This document shows positions 25,134 to 34,325 of a stretch of DNA of 64,000 bases, one piece after another. The position numbers and the translations under genes were made by a program. A model generated the notes under the pieces. It was given only the letters and a program-made list of their open reading frames with translations. It was not told the origin of the DNA and did not search any database. The DNA lies in NCBI GenBank assembly GCA_910588095.1, contig CAJUQH010000004.1:75527-139526 (forward strand). The letters are read 5' to 3'. Every line of letters begins with the position of its first letter. Position 1 is the stretch's first letter. This DNA is from an uncultured Eggerthellaceae bacterium (GTDB lineage: Bacteria > Actinomycetota > Coriobacteriia > Coriobacteriales > Eggerthellaceae).

Positions 25134-26309
25134 ATGTACCGTCGCCAGATATCTCGGACCCTTGAAGCCCGGCTAGCCGAGCCTCGAAAGTTCATGCAGA
25201 TCGTCATCGGACCACGCCAAACCGGCAAGACGACCGCGGTCAAGCAGGCGCTTGATGCGTCCGGCCTTCCGTACCACTATGTGGATGCCGACCGCTTCAC
25301 CGGGCTGCCCGCCACCCAAATAGCCATCGAATGGGATCAGGCACGCATCCTCGCCAAGCGGGAGGGCAAGGCCATCCTCTTTATCGACGAGGTGCATAAG
25401 GTCGAGGACTGGAGCGGCGCCGTAAAAGCCCTTTGGGACGAGGACACCTGGCACGAAGTCCCGCTGACCGTGGTGCTGTCAGGGTCGTCGACGCTCCTTC
25501 TCAAGAAAGGGCTGAGCGATTCTCTCAAGGGCCGTTTCGAGCTTCTTCGCTCGACCCACTGGACGCTTGCCGAGATGAATACAGCCTTCGATTATGACCT
25601 TGAGCGATTCCTGTTGCGCGGCGGCTATCCTGGTGCAGCATCGCTGGCTGAGCAGGATCGATGGTTCGCATACATGAACGACTCCATCATCGAAGCCACG
25701 ATCGCTCAAGACGTGCTCCAGCTTGAGACCGTGCGCAAACCGGCATTGTTGAAGCGCCTGTTCGAGCTGGGTGCCCTCTATTCTGGCCAGGAGCTTTCCT
25801 ATCGTAAGATACTTGGCCAACTCGATGACAAGGGCAACACCGACACTATAGCCCATTACCTCGACCTGCTCTCAGGCGCTGGCATGTTAGCGGGTCTGCA
25901 GAAGCACAACGCCAAACAGCTTGAAACGCGCCGCAGCTCGCCCCGTTTCATGGTCTATGACACATCGCTCATGACCGCCGCGTGGCGCGATGACTCATCG
26001 CATCTGCTGGACGACCCAGCGCTTCGCGGGCGGCTAACGGAATCGGCTGTGGGGGCATATCTGCTCGCACGCTCGAAGCGCGAAGGTTTCGAGGTGCGTT
26101 GGTGGCGCGAGGGCAGCAAGGAGGTTGACTTCGTCTTGAAGCAACGTGACAAGCTGCTCGCCATCGAAGTCAAAAGCGGCACAGTGAAGGAGCTGACTGG
26201 GCTCGATGCGTTCAAGCAAGCTTTTCCCGAGGCACGCACGCTTATCGTGGGCTCCCCGATTGCCACCCTTGAGGAATTCTTGCTCGGGAACGTGCCACTG
26301 TTCAGCTAG
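25134..26309 (+). CDS. AAA (AAA_14) ATPase with DUF4143 domain
   Basis: A 391-residue protein of the widespread AAA_14/DUF4143 group. It has Walker A GPRQTGKT (26-33), Walker B ILFIDEVHK, the sensor-like SGSSTLLLKKG and an arginine RFELL segment. A winged-helix part (around 215-260) follows, and the C-terminal DUF4143 region has EVDFVLKQRDKLLAIEVKSG, which resembles a restriction-endonuclease-like core. The cellular role of the family is unsettled. AAGGAGG lies 5 bases before the ATG at 25134, deciding the start. It is a lone gene behind the operator array, in an accessory-looking patch. Confidence 0.9.
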   Translation: MYRRQISRTLEARLAEPRKFMQIVIGPRQTGKTTAVKQALDASGLPYHYVDADRFTGLPATQIAIEWDQARILAKREGKAILFIDEVHKVEDWSGAVKALWDEDTWHEVPLTVVLSGSSTLLLKKGLSDSLKGRFELLRSTHWTLAEMNTAFDYDLERFLLRGGYPGAASLAEQDRWFAYMNDSIIEATIAQDVLQLETVRKPALLKRLFELGALYSGQELSYRKILGQLDDKGNTDTIAHYLDLLSGAGMLAGLQKHNAKQLETRRSSPRFMVYDTSLMTAAWRDDSSHLLDDPALRGRLTESAVGAYLLARSKREGFEVRWWREGSKEVDFVLKQRDKLLAIEVKSGTVKELTGLDAFKQAFPEARTLIVGSPIATLEEFLLGNVPLFS

Positions 26310-26383
26310 AGAATCGAACGTGTAGAACCAGCGATAGCTGGCGAACATCCTCCGATGGAGTCAAGCATCCCAGGTCGGAAGGT

Positions 26384-26653
26384 GTGATGAGCGTGTTCGA
26401 GATTTGCGGAAGCGAGCCTTGCATTCCGGCCTCGCCTTTGGTTTGGTTTCAGTACCAGTATTATCCGCAAGACGACATGACCTCGCCGAACCCTTATGTG
26501 ATAAAGGTCGGTGTGGGTGCGAACTGGTGGTGGACCCGAACGGCCCACTGGAGCGGGGTCACTAACTTTCGGTCTATTGATCGGACTGGCAAGCTCTCTT
26601 CACCCGAAACTCCTTCTATGAAAGGTGGGGTGGCGCCTTGCTTCGCCCTTTAG
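26384..26653 (+). pseudogene. Remnant of a surface protein C-terminal domain (DUF6273-like)
   Basis: An 89-residue reading frame whose last 40 residues (WWWTRTAHW, then FRSIDRTGKL and GGVAPCFAL) match the pattern of the C-terminus of surface protein B (WCWFRSTRTD, FLAIRSNGR, IGIAPCFAI) and of DUF6273 domains, which end in a G-[VI]-x-P-[AC]-[FL] motif. It has no signal peptide or repeat region. It is most simply the 3' remnant of a larger secreted protein; a small expressed protein is possible, since GGAAGG precedes the ATG. It sits between the ATPase and the end of lhr. Confidence 0.5.
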
Positions 26654-26669
26654 CGATGCCACAGCCAGC

Positions 26670-29600
26670 CTAGAAGGGGTTGATGTACAGCCTCATGCCG
26701 TCCGGCTGGCGAACGAAGCCAGCTTGCTGGAGCAGGTCGGCCAGAGGCGTCCCGAGCACCGGCGCACCGTTCACCGTGCTGACGAGGATCTTCTCGCGCG
26801 CCGCACCGCTCCCGCGGCGCTTCGCATCGGCCACGACGAAAGCAGCGAGCGCCTCCACCGCTGCAGCAAGCAACCCCTCGTCAGCCGTGAAGGCCAGCAG
26901 CACCTTCAGCCGCAGGCCCGCATAGAGCACCGGCGCACCGTCGGCCAGCACCACGAGCGCGCCCGCGCGGCGAGACGGCTTCGCCGCGAGCAGCGAGGCA
27001 TCGTCGGCCCTTGCCCCGCCGCCCACTGCCTCGGCAGCGATCGCAGGCCACGGCAATCCCGCGCCGTAGAGGCTGGCAGGGTCGTCCGCTGCCAGCACGG
27101 CGAACTCGCAAGCGCCCGATGCCCTGACGCCTGTGCCAGCCGCATCGCAACCGCCGTCCCCTTCGCCTTCTGCAGCAGCGGCGCGCAGCGCGTCGACCGT
27201 CTCGCGGGCAGCGAACTGCGCAGGTCCCAGCCCCTCCACGAACATGCCGCGCAGCAGGTCGCCCGCATCCTCCATCTGGCGCAGCACCGGGTACACCGCC
27301 GACAAGCCGCCGGGCACCCCGTCGAGCAGGGCGATGTCACGCGTGACCAGGCCGTAGCGGTCGAGCATCGACTCAACGAGCGCCAGGGCGCGCACCGTGC
27401 TGGGCACCTGATCGGGCACGCGCAGCGACCACTGGCCGCCAAGGGCCTCGTCGAAGGCCATGCGGCTCGCCACTTGCGCAGCCGCCTGCTGCCGCATCTG
27501 GCGCTTCGCGTCGGCGTACGCCGAACGGGAACGACGGCTGTGAGCGCGACGGCGCGCCGCCGGAGGCTGCTGGCCGATCCCTTGGGAAGAAGCGGCACGG
27601 GCAGGCCGGATGCCCCCAGCCCGCACGAAGGCGAGGCTGTCCGAAGCGGCAGCCCCACGGCCCACCAGGTGAGCCAGAGCCTCGGCCACTTGGGCTGACG
27701 TGACGTCTTGCGGCGCCAGCATGCCGCGCACGCCGTCGACCATCTGGGGGAACGCAAGCGGCCCCTGCTCGGCCATCAGGCGGTGGAGCGCTTGCGGCAC
27801 CGAAGGCGCCTCGTCGGCAGCATCAGGCTGCCCGGGCTCGAGCGCCACGGAAGGGGCCGGGGCTTCTGCAAGGCCAGCAGGCAACGGCGCCAGCGGCGAG
27901 TCGGCCGGGTAGAAGGCCACGCGGTAGCCCGGCTCGGCCACGCTGTGCGGGTGGCCAGCCCCGCCCGTTGGCTCGTCGCGCTGGGCCAGCCACAGCACCT
28001 CGCCCGATGCCACCAGCTCGTCCAGCAGGCCGGCGCGGTAACGGCGAACCCGGCGCGGCAGCACCTCGGCCTCCCACGCTTCAGCCGGCAGGAACACGCC
28101 CTCGAACTGGGCAATCACCTCAGCTACGCCCTCGACGCCTTCCAGCATGCCCTCACCGGCGCCCAGCGCCTGCCGGTCCAGCAGGAACCGCGCATAGGCG
28201 GCCGCGGGCACCGGCTCCACCGCCTGACGCGCCCGGTCGAGGGAACGGCTGCGCAAGCGCCGCAGCACGCCGCTGTCCACCCATGCGCGTGCGGCGGAGG
28301 CGGCGGCCCCTGCACGCGCACCGGTCGCCCCTTCAGCGCCTTTCGCCTCGGCCGCAGCGCCTTCCCCATCGCCCTCGGCAGCGCCCTTCCCCACGGCACC
28401 TTCCTCGCAGCCGCAGCCGTCCGCAACATAGGAGATGGGCTCCACCACGCCCTCGGCCGCCAGGCGCCCCAAGCTCTCGCCCACCAGCGCCGTGCCGAGC
28501 CCCAAGCGCCGGGCTGCCGCTTCGGCGCAGAACGGCCCGTGGGTGCGGGCGTAGCGCGCCACCAGGCCGTCGAGGCCCCGCTCCACGGGCGCGGCGCCCG
28601 CCTCCCCTTCTGCAACCCAACCAGGCACCTCCACGCCCAGCACCGCATGCAGGCGCGGCCCATCGTCGGCCGCCGCCCAACGCGGCACTCCGCCGATAGC
28701 GCACGGGAACGCACGATGCGCCTGCTCAAGGTCGCGCAATAGCGCTTCGGCATCGTCAGGCGCCACGTCGCCCTCAAGGCGCGCGGCCACCTCGGCAGCA
28801 TCGAGCGGCCCTAGCGTGCGCAGCAGGTCGGCCGCCCCTTCTGCCCCGCGCGCCTGCCAGCCCGCGGCCGCATGCTGCAGCTGCGCCTGCACCTGCCGCA
28901 CCACCTCTGGATCGAGCAGCGCGCCCACGTCACCGCCGCCCAGCAGCTCGCCCAGCAGGCCCGGGTCCACCGCCAGCAGCGACGCGCGGCGCTCGGCATG
29001 CGGCAGGTCGCCCTCGTAAAGGTGCTCGGTCACGTAGCCGAAGATGAGCGGCGCGGCAAAGGGCGAAGGCACCGTGGTGTCGACCTCGGCCATGCGCACC
29101 TGCCCCGCCTCCAGCTGGCCCAGCAGCTGCCGCAGGGCCGCCATGTCGAACACGTCCTGCAGGCATTCGCGCGCGGCCTCCACCATGATGGGAAAGCCGT
29201 CTTCGCGCCGGGCCGCCTCGAGCAGCTGGCCCGCCTTGAGGCGCTGCTGCCACAGAGGCGCCCGCTTGCCGGGAGCGGTGGGCGTCATGAGCAGCGCTCG
29301 GGCAGCGCATTCGCGGAAGCGCGTGGCGAACAGCGCCGTAGAGCCTATCTTGGCGCGCACGATGGCTTCAGCCTCGGCGGGATCGAAGCGGAACAGCTCG
29401 GCGCCGGGCAACGTCTCGACGGTCAGGGGGAAGCGCACCACCAGGCCGTCATCGCCGGCCATCACCTGCGGGTCGAAGCCGTGCTCGCGCTGGATGCGGT
29501 CAGCCACGGCCAGGGCCCAAGGCTCATGGACGCGGCGGCCGTAAGGCGAATGCAGGATGACCCGCCAGTCACCCGATTCGTCTTGGCAGCGCTCGACCAC

Positions 29601-31886
29601 GAGCTGCTTGTCGGTTGGCACCGTGCCAGTGGCCTGGCGCTGGGCCTCCAGCAAGGCAGCCAGGTTGGAAATGGCGCGGCGGTCGAGGCCGTCGCCTTCC
29701 AGGCGCTCGCGTGCCGCAGCGTCCAGCTCGCCGCCATCCCCCACGCCAGCAGCCACCTGGCGCACGAAGGCGCCGCGACTGCGACCCAGGCCCGACGGGC
29801 GGCCGATGGCCTCGCCGTGCCAGAACGGCAGCCGCGCCGAGCGGCCCGGCGCTGGCTCGACCATCACGCGGTCGCCGGTTATCTCGGCTATGCGCCAGGT
29901 GCTCGTGCCCAAGGCGATGATGTCGCCCACGCGCGACTCCATGACCATCTCCTCATCGAGCTCGCCCACGCGGCGGCGCCCCGCGCGGCCGTCGCCCTCG
30001 GGCAGCACCACCGAGAACATGCCGCGGTCGGGAATGGTGCCCGCCGCGGTGACCGCCAGCCGCTGGGACCCAGGGCGCGGCTCCAGCACGTCCGTCGACC
30101 GGTCCCACAGCAGGCGCGGGCCGAACTCGGCCAGGTCGCCTGACGCCATGCGCCCCGCCAGCATGTCCAGCACCGCGTCGAACGCAGCGCGTGGCAGGTC
30201 GGCGAAGTTGGCCGCTCGCCTGACCATGGCGAGCCACTCGCCCGCAGGAAGCGGCCCCATGGCCACGGCGGCCACAGTCTGCTGGGCCAGCACGTCCAGC
30301 GGGTTGGCCACGAGCGCCGTGAGTTCGATGGCCCCTTCGCGCATGCCCTCGGCCACCACGGCGGCGTCGATGACCTCGGTGCGCGTGCGCGGGTACATGA
30401 TGCCCTCGGACGTGGCACCTACCTGATGGTTCGCGCGCCCGACCCGCTGCAGCGCGCTGGCGACGCTCGGGGGCGGCGCCACCTGCAGCACCAGGTCGAC
30501 CTCGCCCATGTCGATGCCTAGCTCCAAGCTGGACGTGGCCACCACGCAGGGCAGCTCGCCGCGCTTGAGCTCCTGCTCGACGGCACGGCGCTTCTCCTTC
30601 GACACCGAGCCATGATGTGCCTTAGCCACCACCGGCGGCGCTCCTTCGGCCAGCAGCGACGACGCCCCCATATCCGACCGATAGGCCACGGGTCCCTCGT
30701 CACCGCCGCTCGCGCTGCCCGCCTCCGCCCACCAGCCAGCGGTTTCGGAATGCGCCGCAGCGAGCCCGGCCCGCTTGGCGTAGAGCTCGTTCAACCGCGC
30801 GGTGAGCTTCTCGCACAGGCCGCGGGAGTTCACGAACACGATGGTGGAACGGTGGGCCAGCACCTCGTCCAAGATGGCGGCCTCGATATGCGGCCACAGC
30901 GACGACGAGCCCGCACGACTGTCAGGCGAGGCCGCCGCAGCCCCGGAAGCGCCCTGGCCCATGGCCGCCCGCAGCGCTCGGTCGGACTTCCACGCTTCCT
31001 CGATGGGCGCACGGCGCGGGCCGCCGCCATGCTCGCACCTGACGCCAGTCGCCCCACCGGCCCCTGGCGCGCCGTAGGCCGGGATGGCGGTCATGTCCTC
31101 CACCGGCACGCGCACCTGCACCCGCAAAGCCGCGCTGCCCGGCGCCTGCACCACCTGGACCGGCTGCGCGCCGCCCAGGAAGCGCGCCACCGTCTCGGCC
31201 GGTCGCACCGTGGCCGAAAGCCCGATGCGCTGGGCCGGCTGCTCCAGCAGGCCGTCCAGCCGCTCCAAGCTCAAAGCCAGGTGCGCGCCGCGCTTGCTGC
31301 CCGCCAGCGCGTGCACCTCGTCCACGATGACCGCCTGCACCGTGCGCAGCGCCTCGCGCGCCTGCGACGTGAGCATGAGATACAGCGACTCCGGGGTGGT
31401 TATGAGCACGTCTGGCGGGTTTCGCTGGATGCGACGGCGCTCGTCGGGCGTGGTGTCGCCCGTGCGCTGCACCGTGGTGATGGCCGGCAGCGCGTCCGCC
31501 CGCTCGGCGATGGCCGCCAGCGGCCGCTGCAGGTTGCGCTCGACGTCGGCCCCGAGGGCCTTCAGCGGCGACACGTACAGCACGCGCACGCCCGCGCGCC
31601 ACGGCTCGCCCGCTTCGGCGGCCGCCAGCTTCTCGCGCGCCAACCGGTCGATGGCGAACAGGAACGCCGCCAGCGTCTTGCCCGAGCCTGTCGGGGCTAT
31701 GACCAAGGCGTTGCAGCCTGCCGCGATGGCATCCCACGCCCGAGCCTGGGCCGGCGTCGGCTCGCTGAACGCCTCGCCGAACCAGTCGCGCACCGGCGTC
31801 GAGAACCGCTCCAAAGCAGCGCAGGCGCCGCTGGCCGCCCCGCCTTCGGGGCCAGCCGCCGCGCCTGCATCTCGGTGAGCCGCCAT
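26670..31886 (-). CDS. lhr: Large helicase-related protein Lhr
   Basis: A 1738-residue superfamily 2 helicase of the long actinobacterial Lhr type, acting on DNA or DNA-RNA hybrids in repair. Motif I is APTGSGKT (64-71), motif II DEVH (189-192), motif III SAT in IGLSATVRPAE. The second RecA domain has the VVATSSLELGIDMGEVDLV and QRVGRANHQVGA segments. The Lhr core with winged helix and beta-barrel regions follows (to about 900), then the C-terminal extension of unknown function. That part contains several Ala/Gly/Glu-rich low-complexity inserts (around 345-370 and 1150-1190). A GAGG site precedes the ATG. It is monocistronic by spacing. Confidence 0.93.
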   Translation of the reverse strand: MAAHRDAGAAAGPEGGAASGACAALERFSTPVRDWFGEAFSEPTPAQARAWDAIAAGCNALVIAPTGSGKTLAAFLFAIDRLAREKLAAAEAGEPWRAGVRVLYVSPLKALGADVERNLQRPLAAIAERADALPAITTVQRTGDTTPDERRRIQRNPPDVLITTPESLYLMLTSQAREALRTVQAVIVDEVHALAGSKRGAHLALSLERLDGLLEQPAQRIGLSATVRPAETVARFLGGAQPVQVVQAPGSAALRVQVRVPVEDMTAIPAYGAPGAGGATGVRCEHGGGPRRAPIEEAWKSDRALRAAMGQGASGAAAASPDSRAGSSSLWPHIEAAILDEVLAHRSTIVFVNSRGLCEKLTARLNELYAKRAGLAAAHSETAGWWAEAGSASGGDEGPVAYRSDMGASSLLAEGAPPVVAKAHHGSVSKEKRRAVEQELKRGELPCVVATSSLELGIDMGEVDLVLQVAPPPSVASALQRVGRANHQVGATSEGIMYPRTRTEVIDAAVVAEGMREGAIELTALVANPLDVLAQQTVAAVAMGPLPAGEWLAMVRRAANFADLPRAAFDAVLDMLAGRMASGDLAEFGPRLLWDRSTDVLEPRPGSQRLAVTAAGTIPDRGMFSVVLPEGDGRAGRRRVGELDEEMVMESRVGDIIALGTSTWRIAEITGDRVMVEPAPGRSARLPFWHGEAIGRPSGLGRSRGAFVRQVAAGVGDGGELDAAARERLEGDGLDRRAISNLAALLEAQRQATGTVPTDKQLVVERCQDESGDWRVILHSPYGRRVHEPWALAVADRIQREHGFDPQVMAGDDGLVVRFPLTVETLPGAELFRFDPAEAEAIVRAKIGSTALFATRFRECAARALLMTPTAPGKRAPLWQQRLKAGQLLEAARREDGFPIMVEAARECLQDVFDMAALRQLLGQLEAGQVRMAEVDTTVPSPFAAPLIFGYVTEHLYEGDLPHAERRASLLAVDPGLLGELLGGGDVGALLDPEVVRQVQAQLQHAAAGWQARGAEGAADLLRTLGPLDAAEVAARLEGDVAPDDAEALLRDLEQAHRAFPCAIGGVPRWAAADDGPRLHAVLGVEVPGWVAEGEAGAAPVERGLDGLVARYARTHGPFCAEAAARRLGLGTALVGESLGRLAAEGVVEPISYVADGCGCEEGAVGKGAAEGDGEGAAAEAKGAEGATGARAGAAASAARAWVDSGVLRRLRSRSLDRARQAVEPVPAAAYARFLLDRQALGAGEGMLEGVEGVAEVIAQFEGVFLPAEAWEAEVLPRRVRRYRAGLLDELVASGEVLWLAQRDEPTGGAGHPHSVAEPGYRVAFYPADSPLAPLPAGLAEAPAPSVALEPGQPDAADEAPSVPQALHRLMAEQGPLAFPQMVDGVRGMLAPQDVTSAQVAEALAHLVGRGAAASDSLAFVRAGGIRPARAASSQGIGQQPPAARRRAHSRRSRSAYADAKRQMRQQAAAQVASRMAFDEALGGQWSLRVPDQVPSTVRALALVESMLDRYGLVTRDIALLDGVPGGLSAVYPVLRQMEDAGDLLRGMFVEGLGPAQFAARETVDALRAAAAEGEGDGGCDAAGTGVRASGACEFAVLAADDPASLYGAGLPWPAIAAEAVGGGARADDASLLAAKPSRRAGALVVLADGAPVLYAGLRLKVLLAFTADEGLLAAAVEALAAFVVADAKRRGSGAAREKILVSTVNGAPVLGTPLADLLQQAGFVRQPDGMRLYINPF

Positions 31887-31963
31887 CGCTGCCTCGCTTC
31901 CGCGTTCCGCCTGGTTTCCGTCCCGTCTAGGATACGCGGAAAACGGCGCTCGTGCACGGGCGG

Positions 31964-32689
31964 CTACTCGTCGATGACCATCACCGGGTCATCGGCCGTG
32001 ACCACCTTCTTCGCGAACACCGTGGCCCCCAGGTGCTGCTCCACCAGGTCGGCCAGCTCGTCGATGGCCGCCTGCAGGTCGTCGGCCCGGGCCGGGTCCA
32101 CCGACTCGATGATGAGGAACGCCTTCTCGGAATCGTCGGTGAGCGCCGTGCGCTGGCCGTCGCGCCAGTTCCAGCAGCGGCAGATGGCGCCCGCGTCGTC
32201 GCGGTAGCACAGCTCGCCTTCGAGCGTGGGGGCATCCTCATCCTCGCCCAACGCGCGGAAGGCGTCGCCGCCCTCGGTCAGCCCCAGGCGGATGTCGCCC
32301 TCCATGGCGTCGATGTCCTCGCCGCCTACCGGCAGCGCGTACTTGAGCGACACGGTGTTGTAGATGTCGACCGACGGGGTGATGCTGCCCACCGGGTTGC
32401 CCTTCAGCACGCGCTTGAGCAGGTTCTCCACCGAGCAGCGCGCGCCCTTCTTCGTCTTGAAGCGCTGGTAGGCGTCGCGCCAGACCGCCACCACCTGGTT
32501 CTGCGAGATGGTGTTGGAGTTCAGGTGCGCATCCGCCGCCTCGTTGGCCTCGCGCAGCCCCTTGGCTATGGCGGCCGCGCTCTCGGGCGCCACCTGGTCG
32601 CCAGGCTTCATGCCGTGGGCCACCACGATGCCGATGCGGGCTTCGGGGAACAGCTCCCAGAACGATCCTTCGGTGACGAACTGCTTCAT
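31964..32689 (-). CDS. B3/B4 tRNA-binding domain protein
   Basis: A 241-residue stand-alone B3/4 domain, the editing domain of the phenylalanyl-tRNA synthetase beta subunit. Segments RFKTKKGARCSVENLLKRV, then SITPSVDIYNTVSLKYALPVG and GGDAFRALG are characteristic of free-standing members, which are proposed to bind or edit tRNA or amino acids. The ATG at 32689 has AGGAAGG 9 bases upstream; an ATG three codons earlier has no spacing to that site. A hairpin with a T-run lies upstream. Confidence 0.87.
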   Translation of the reverse strand: MKQFVTEGSFWELFPEARIGIVVAHGMKPGDQVAPESAAAIAKGLREANEAADAHLNSNTISQNQVVAVWRDAYQRFKTKKGARCSVENLLKRVLKGNPVGSITPSVDIYNTVSLKYALPVGGEDIDAMEGDIRLGLTEGGDAFRALGEDEDAPTLEGELCYRDDAGAICRCWNWRDGQRTALTDDSEKAFLIIESVDPARADDLQAAIDELADLVEQHLGATVFAKKVVTADDPVMVIDE

Positions 32690-32742
32690 GATGCCCATCC
32701 TTCCTCGCGGGGGGCGCCGCGCCACGCAGCGCCCGCTGAATG

Positions 32743-32806
32743 AAAAGAGCACCCGGCTGATGCGCGTCTTCGATGGCCTAACGACGCGCACCCTCGCGAG
32801 TGCTCT
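32743..32806 (-). terminator. Terminator or attenuator between the deformylase-like and B3/4 genes
   Basis: On the minus strand an outer 7-bp stem (AGAGCAC/GTGCTCT, plus 32746-32752 with 32800-32806) encloses an 8-bp stem (32761-32768 with 32783-32790) and is followed by TTTTC. The simplest reading is the terminator of the upstream deformylase-like gene. A possible -10 TATAGT (plus 32843-32848) lies upstream of it, which would instead make it an attenuator in the B3/4 gene leader. Confidence 0.6.
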
Positions 32807-32869
32807 GTGCCTACCCGGCGGCAGGCGCTATGTCATTGATGCACTATAGCAGAACCAGCGCGAGCGCCG

Positions 32870-33289
32870 CTACACCAGCTTGCCCTTGCAGTGGTCGATG
32901 GCGTGCTGGATTATCTGGGCCTCCCAGCCGGTGCGCTCGGCCTTGCGCGGCTGCAGCTGGCCGTCGGCCAGCTCGTCGTAGGTGATGGCTATCCACTCGA
33001 AGCGCGTCACCTTGGCCTCGTCGTCGCGCGAGAAGCACGTCTCGACCACCTTGTGGGGCCGCAGGGCCTTCTTGAGCTTGGGGTTGTACAGCACATGGGG
33101 CTCGTCGGCATCGTCGAGGTACACCGCCAGCGCCACGGGGCAGCCTATCTGGTTCGCCGCCAGGCACGCGGCGTCCTCGGTGGCCTCCAGCGTGTCCAGC
33201 AGGTCCTGGGCTATCGCCGCATCCTCCGCCGTCGCCTCGCGGCAGGGCTGCGAGAGCACCGCCTCGTCCTTGGTAATGTCCTTGACCAT
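32870..33289 (-). CDS. Peptide deformylase-like protein lacking the catalytic Glu
   Basis: A 139-residue protein of the peptide deformylase fold. Motif 1 is CLAANQIG (family G-L-A-A-x-Q), motif 2 is ETCFS (family EGCLS) with the metal-binding Cys, and motif 3 is QHAIDH where functional enzymes have QHExDH. The two metal-binding His remain, but the catalytic Glu is Ala (codon GCC). It is thus probably not an active deformylase. A GGAAGG site fits either of two adjacent ATG codons (33292 or 33289). No fmt gene is adjacent. Confidence 0.85.
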   Translation of the reverse strand: MVKDITKDEAVLSQPCREATAEDAAIAQDLLDTLEATEDAACLAANQIGCPVALAVYLDDADEPHVLYNPKLKKALRPHKVVETCFSRDDEAKVTRFEWIAITYDELADGQLQPRKAERTGWEAQIIQHAIDHCKGKLV

Positions 33290-33472
33290 CATGCTGCCTT
33301 CCCGCCCGCCTTGCGGGCCGATGACGCTTTCCTTACCCGTGCATTCTATCGCATCGGCCGCTGGTCGGGGCCGCGGGCAGCGCAGCTGCACAGGCGCCCC
33401 ACAGCCTGCCCTCATGCAAATAACCGCACGGAAGGCCCAGGTCGCCACAAGGGCCTGCCGCGCCCGGGCTTG

Positions 33473-34030
33473 CTAGCCCGCTATGAGCATGTCGGCTGCC
33501 ACGCGGTCGGCCGCCGCATCGCCCGCCAGCACCCGCAGCGCAGCCATGCCGAAGTCGAGCGCTTGGCCCGGGCCGCTGGCGGTCACCAGGTTGCCGTCGA
33601 CCACGACCCCGCGCACGTCCTGATAGGCCCCCGCAGGAAAGCCCTCTTCGCAACCTGGGTAGCAGGTGGCCTTGCGACCCTCGAGCAGACCCAAGTCGGC
33701 CAGGATCATAGGCCCGGCGCAGATGGCCGCCACTGGCTTGCCCTCGGCCATGAAGCGCTCGAGCGCATCGGCCAAGGGCGCGCACTTCGCCAGGTTATCC
33801 ACGCCGCCCGAGCCGCCCGGCACCACCAGCAGGTCGAAGCCCAGCAGGTCGACGTCGCTCACGCCGTCGTCGGCATGCATCGTGACCCCCTGGGCCGAGG
33901 TCACCTGCAGCCCGTCCATCACCGACACCGTGCGCACCCGCACGCCGCCACGACGCAGCGCATCCACCGGGGCCAGCGCCTCCACCGGCTCGAATCCGTC
34001 TCCCAACATGACCGCTGCCAGCTTCTCCAT
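33473..34030 (-). CDS. DJ-1/PfpI family protein
   Basis: A 185-residue class I glutamine amidotransferase-like protein of the DJ-1/ThiJ group. The nucleophile elbow is AAICAGPMIL with the conserved Cys, preceded by DLLVVPGGSGG and an N-terminal Glu in FEPVEALAPVD that usually pairs with it. Members act as deglycases or chaperones or are of unknown role. GGAAGGAG lies 7 bases before the ATG at 34030, so a longer reading to 34096 is not used. Confidence 0.92.
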   Translation of the reverse strand: MEKLAAVMLGDGFEPVEALAPVDALRRGGVRVRTVSVMDGLQVTSAQGVTMHADDGVSDVDLLGFDLLVVPGGSGGVDNLAKCAPLADALERFMAEGKPVAAICAGPMILADLGLLEGRKATCYPGCEEGFPAGAYQDVRGVVVDGNLVTASGPGQALDFGMAALRVLAGDAAADRVAADMLIAG

Positions 34031-34097
34031 GCGCAGCTCCTTCCCTATGAATGGCCATGGGCCTTTCCCTGATGATAGCCCGGCCTGCATCGGCATG

Positions 34098-34125
34098 CAA
34101 AAAGGCCCCGCGAACGGGGCCTTGC
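34098..34125 (-). terminator. Intrinsic terminator after tRNA-Leu
   Basis: AAGGCCCCG, a 4-nt loop, CGGGGCCTT and TTTGC on the minus strand (stem 34102-34110 with 34115-34123). It ends the tRNA-Leu transcript and possibly the whole gap-secG run. Confidence 0.85.
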
Positions 34126-34131
34126 GATCTC

Positions 34132-34220
34132 TGGTGTCGGAGGCGGGATTTGAACCCGCACACCCGGTATATGGGCACTAGCACCTCAAGCTAGCGTGTC
34201 TGCCGTTCCACCACTCCGAC
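34132..34220 (-). tRNA. tRNA-Leu(GAG)
   Basis: An 89-base class II tRNA on the minus strand. Acceptor GTCGGAG/CTCCGAC with A discriminator and encoded CCA. The anticodon stem CTAGC/GCTAG encloses TTGAGGT, giving GAG for CTC/CTT codons. It has a long variable arm and a GGTTCAAATCC T-loop. Confidence 0.96.
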
Positions 34221-34325
34221 AACACCATGGGCATGGCTCGTAACCGCCGCTGCATCCGCCATGCCGAAACGCAGCGCAGATAATTCTACCAAATAGCGCG
34301 GCCGTTGCAAGCCGCACCCGCGAAC

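Noticed and set aside
32743..32848. T-box riboswitch upstream of the B3/4-domain gene
   Set aside because: The conserved T-box sequence is absent; only a terminator-like stem is present.
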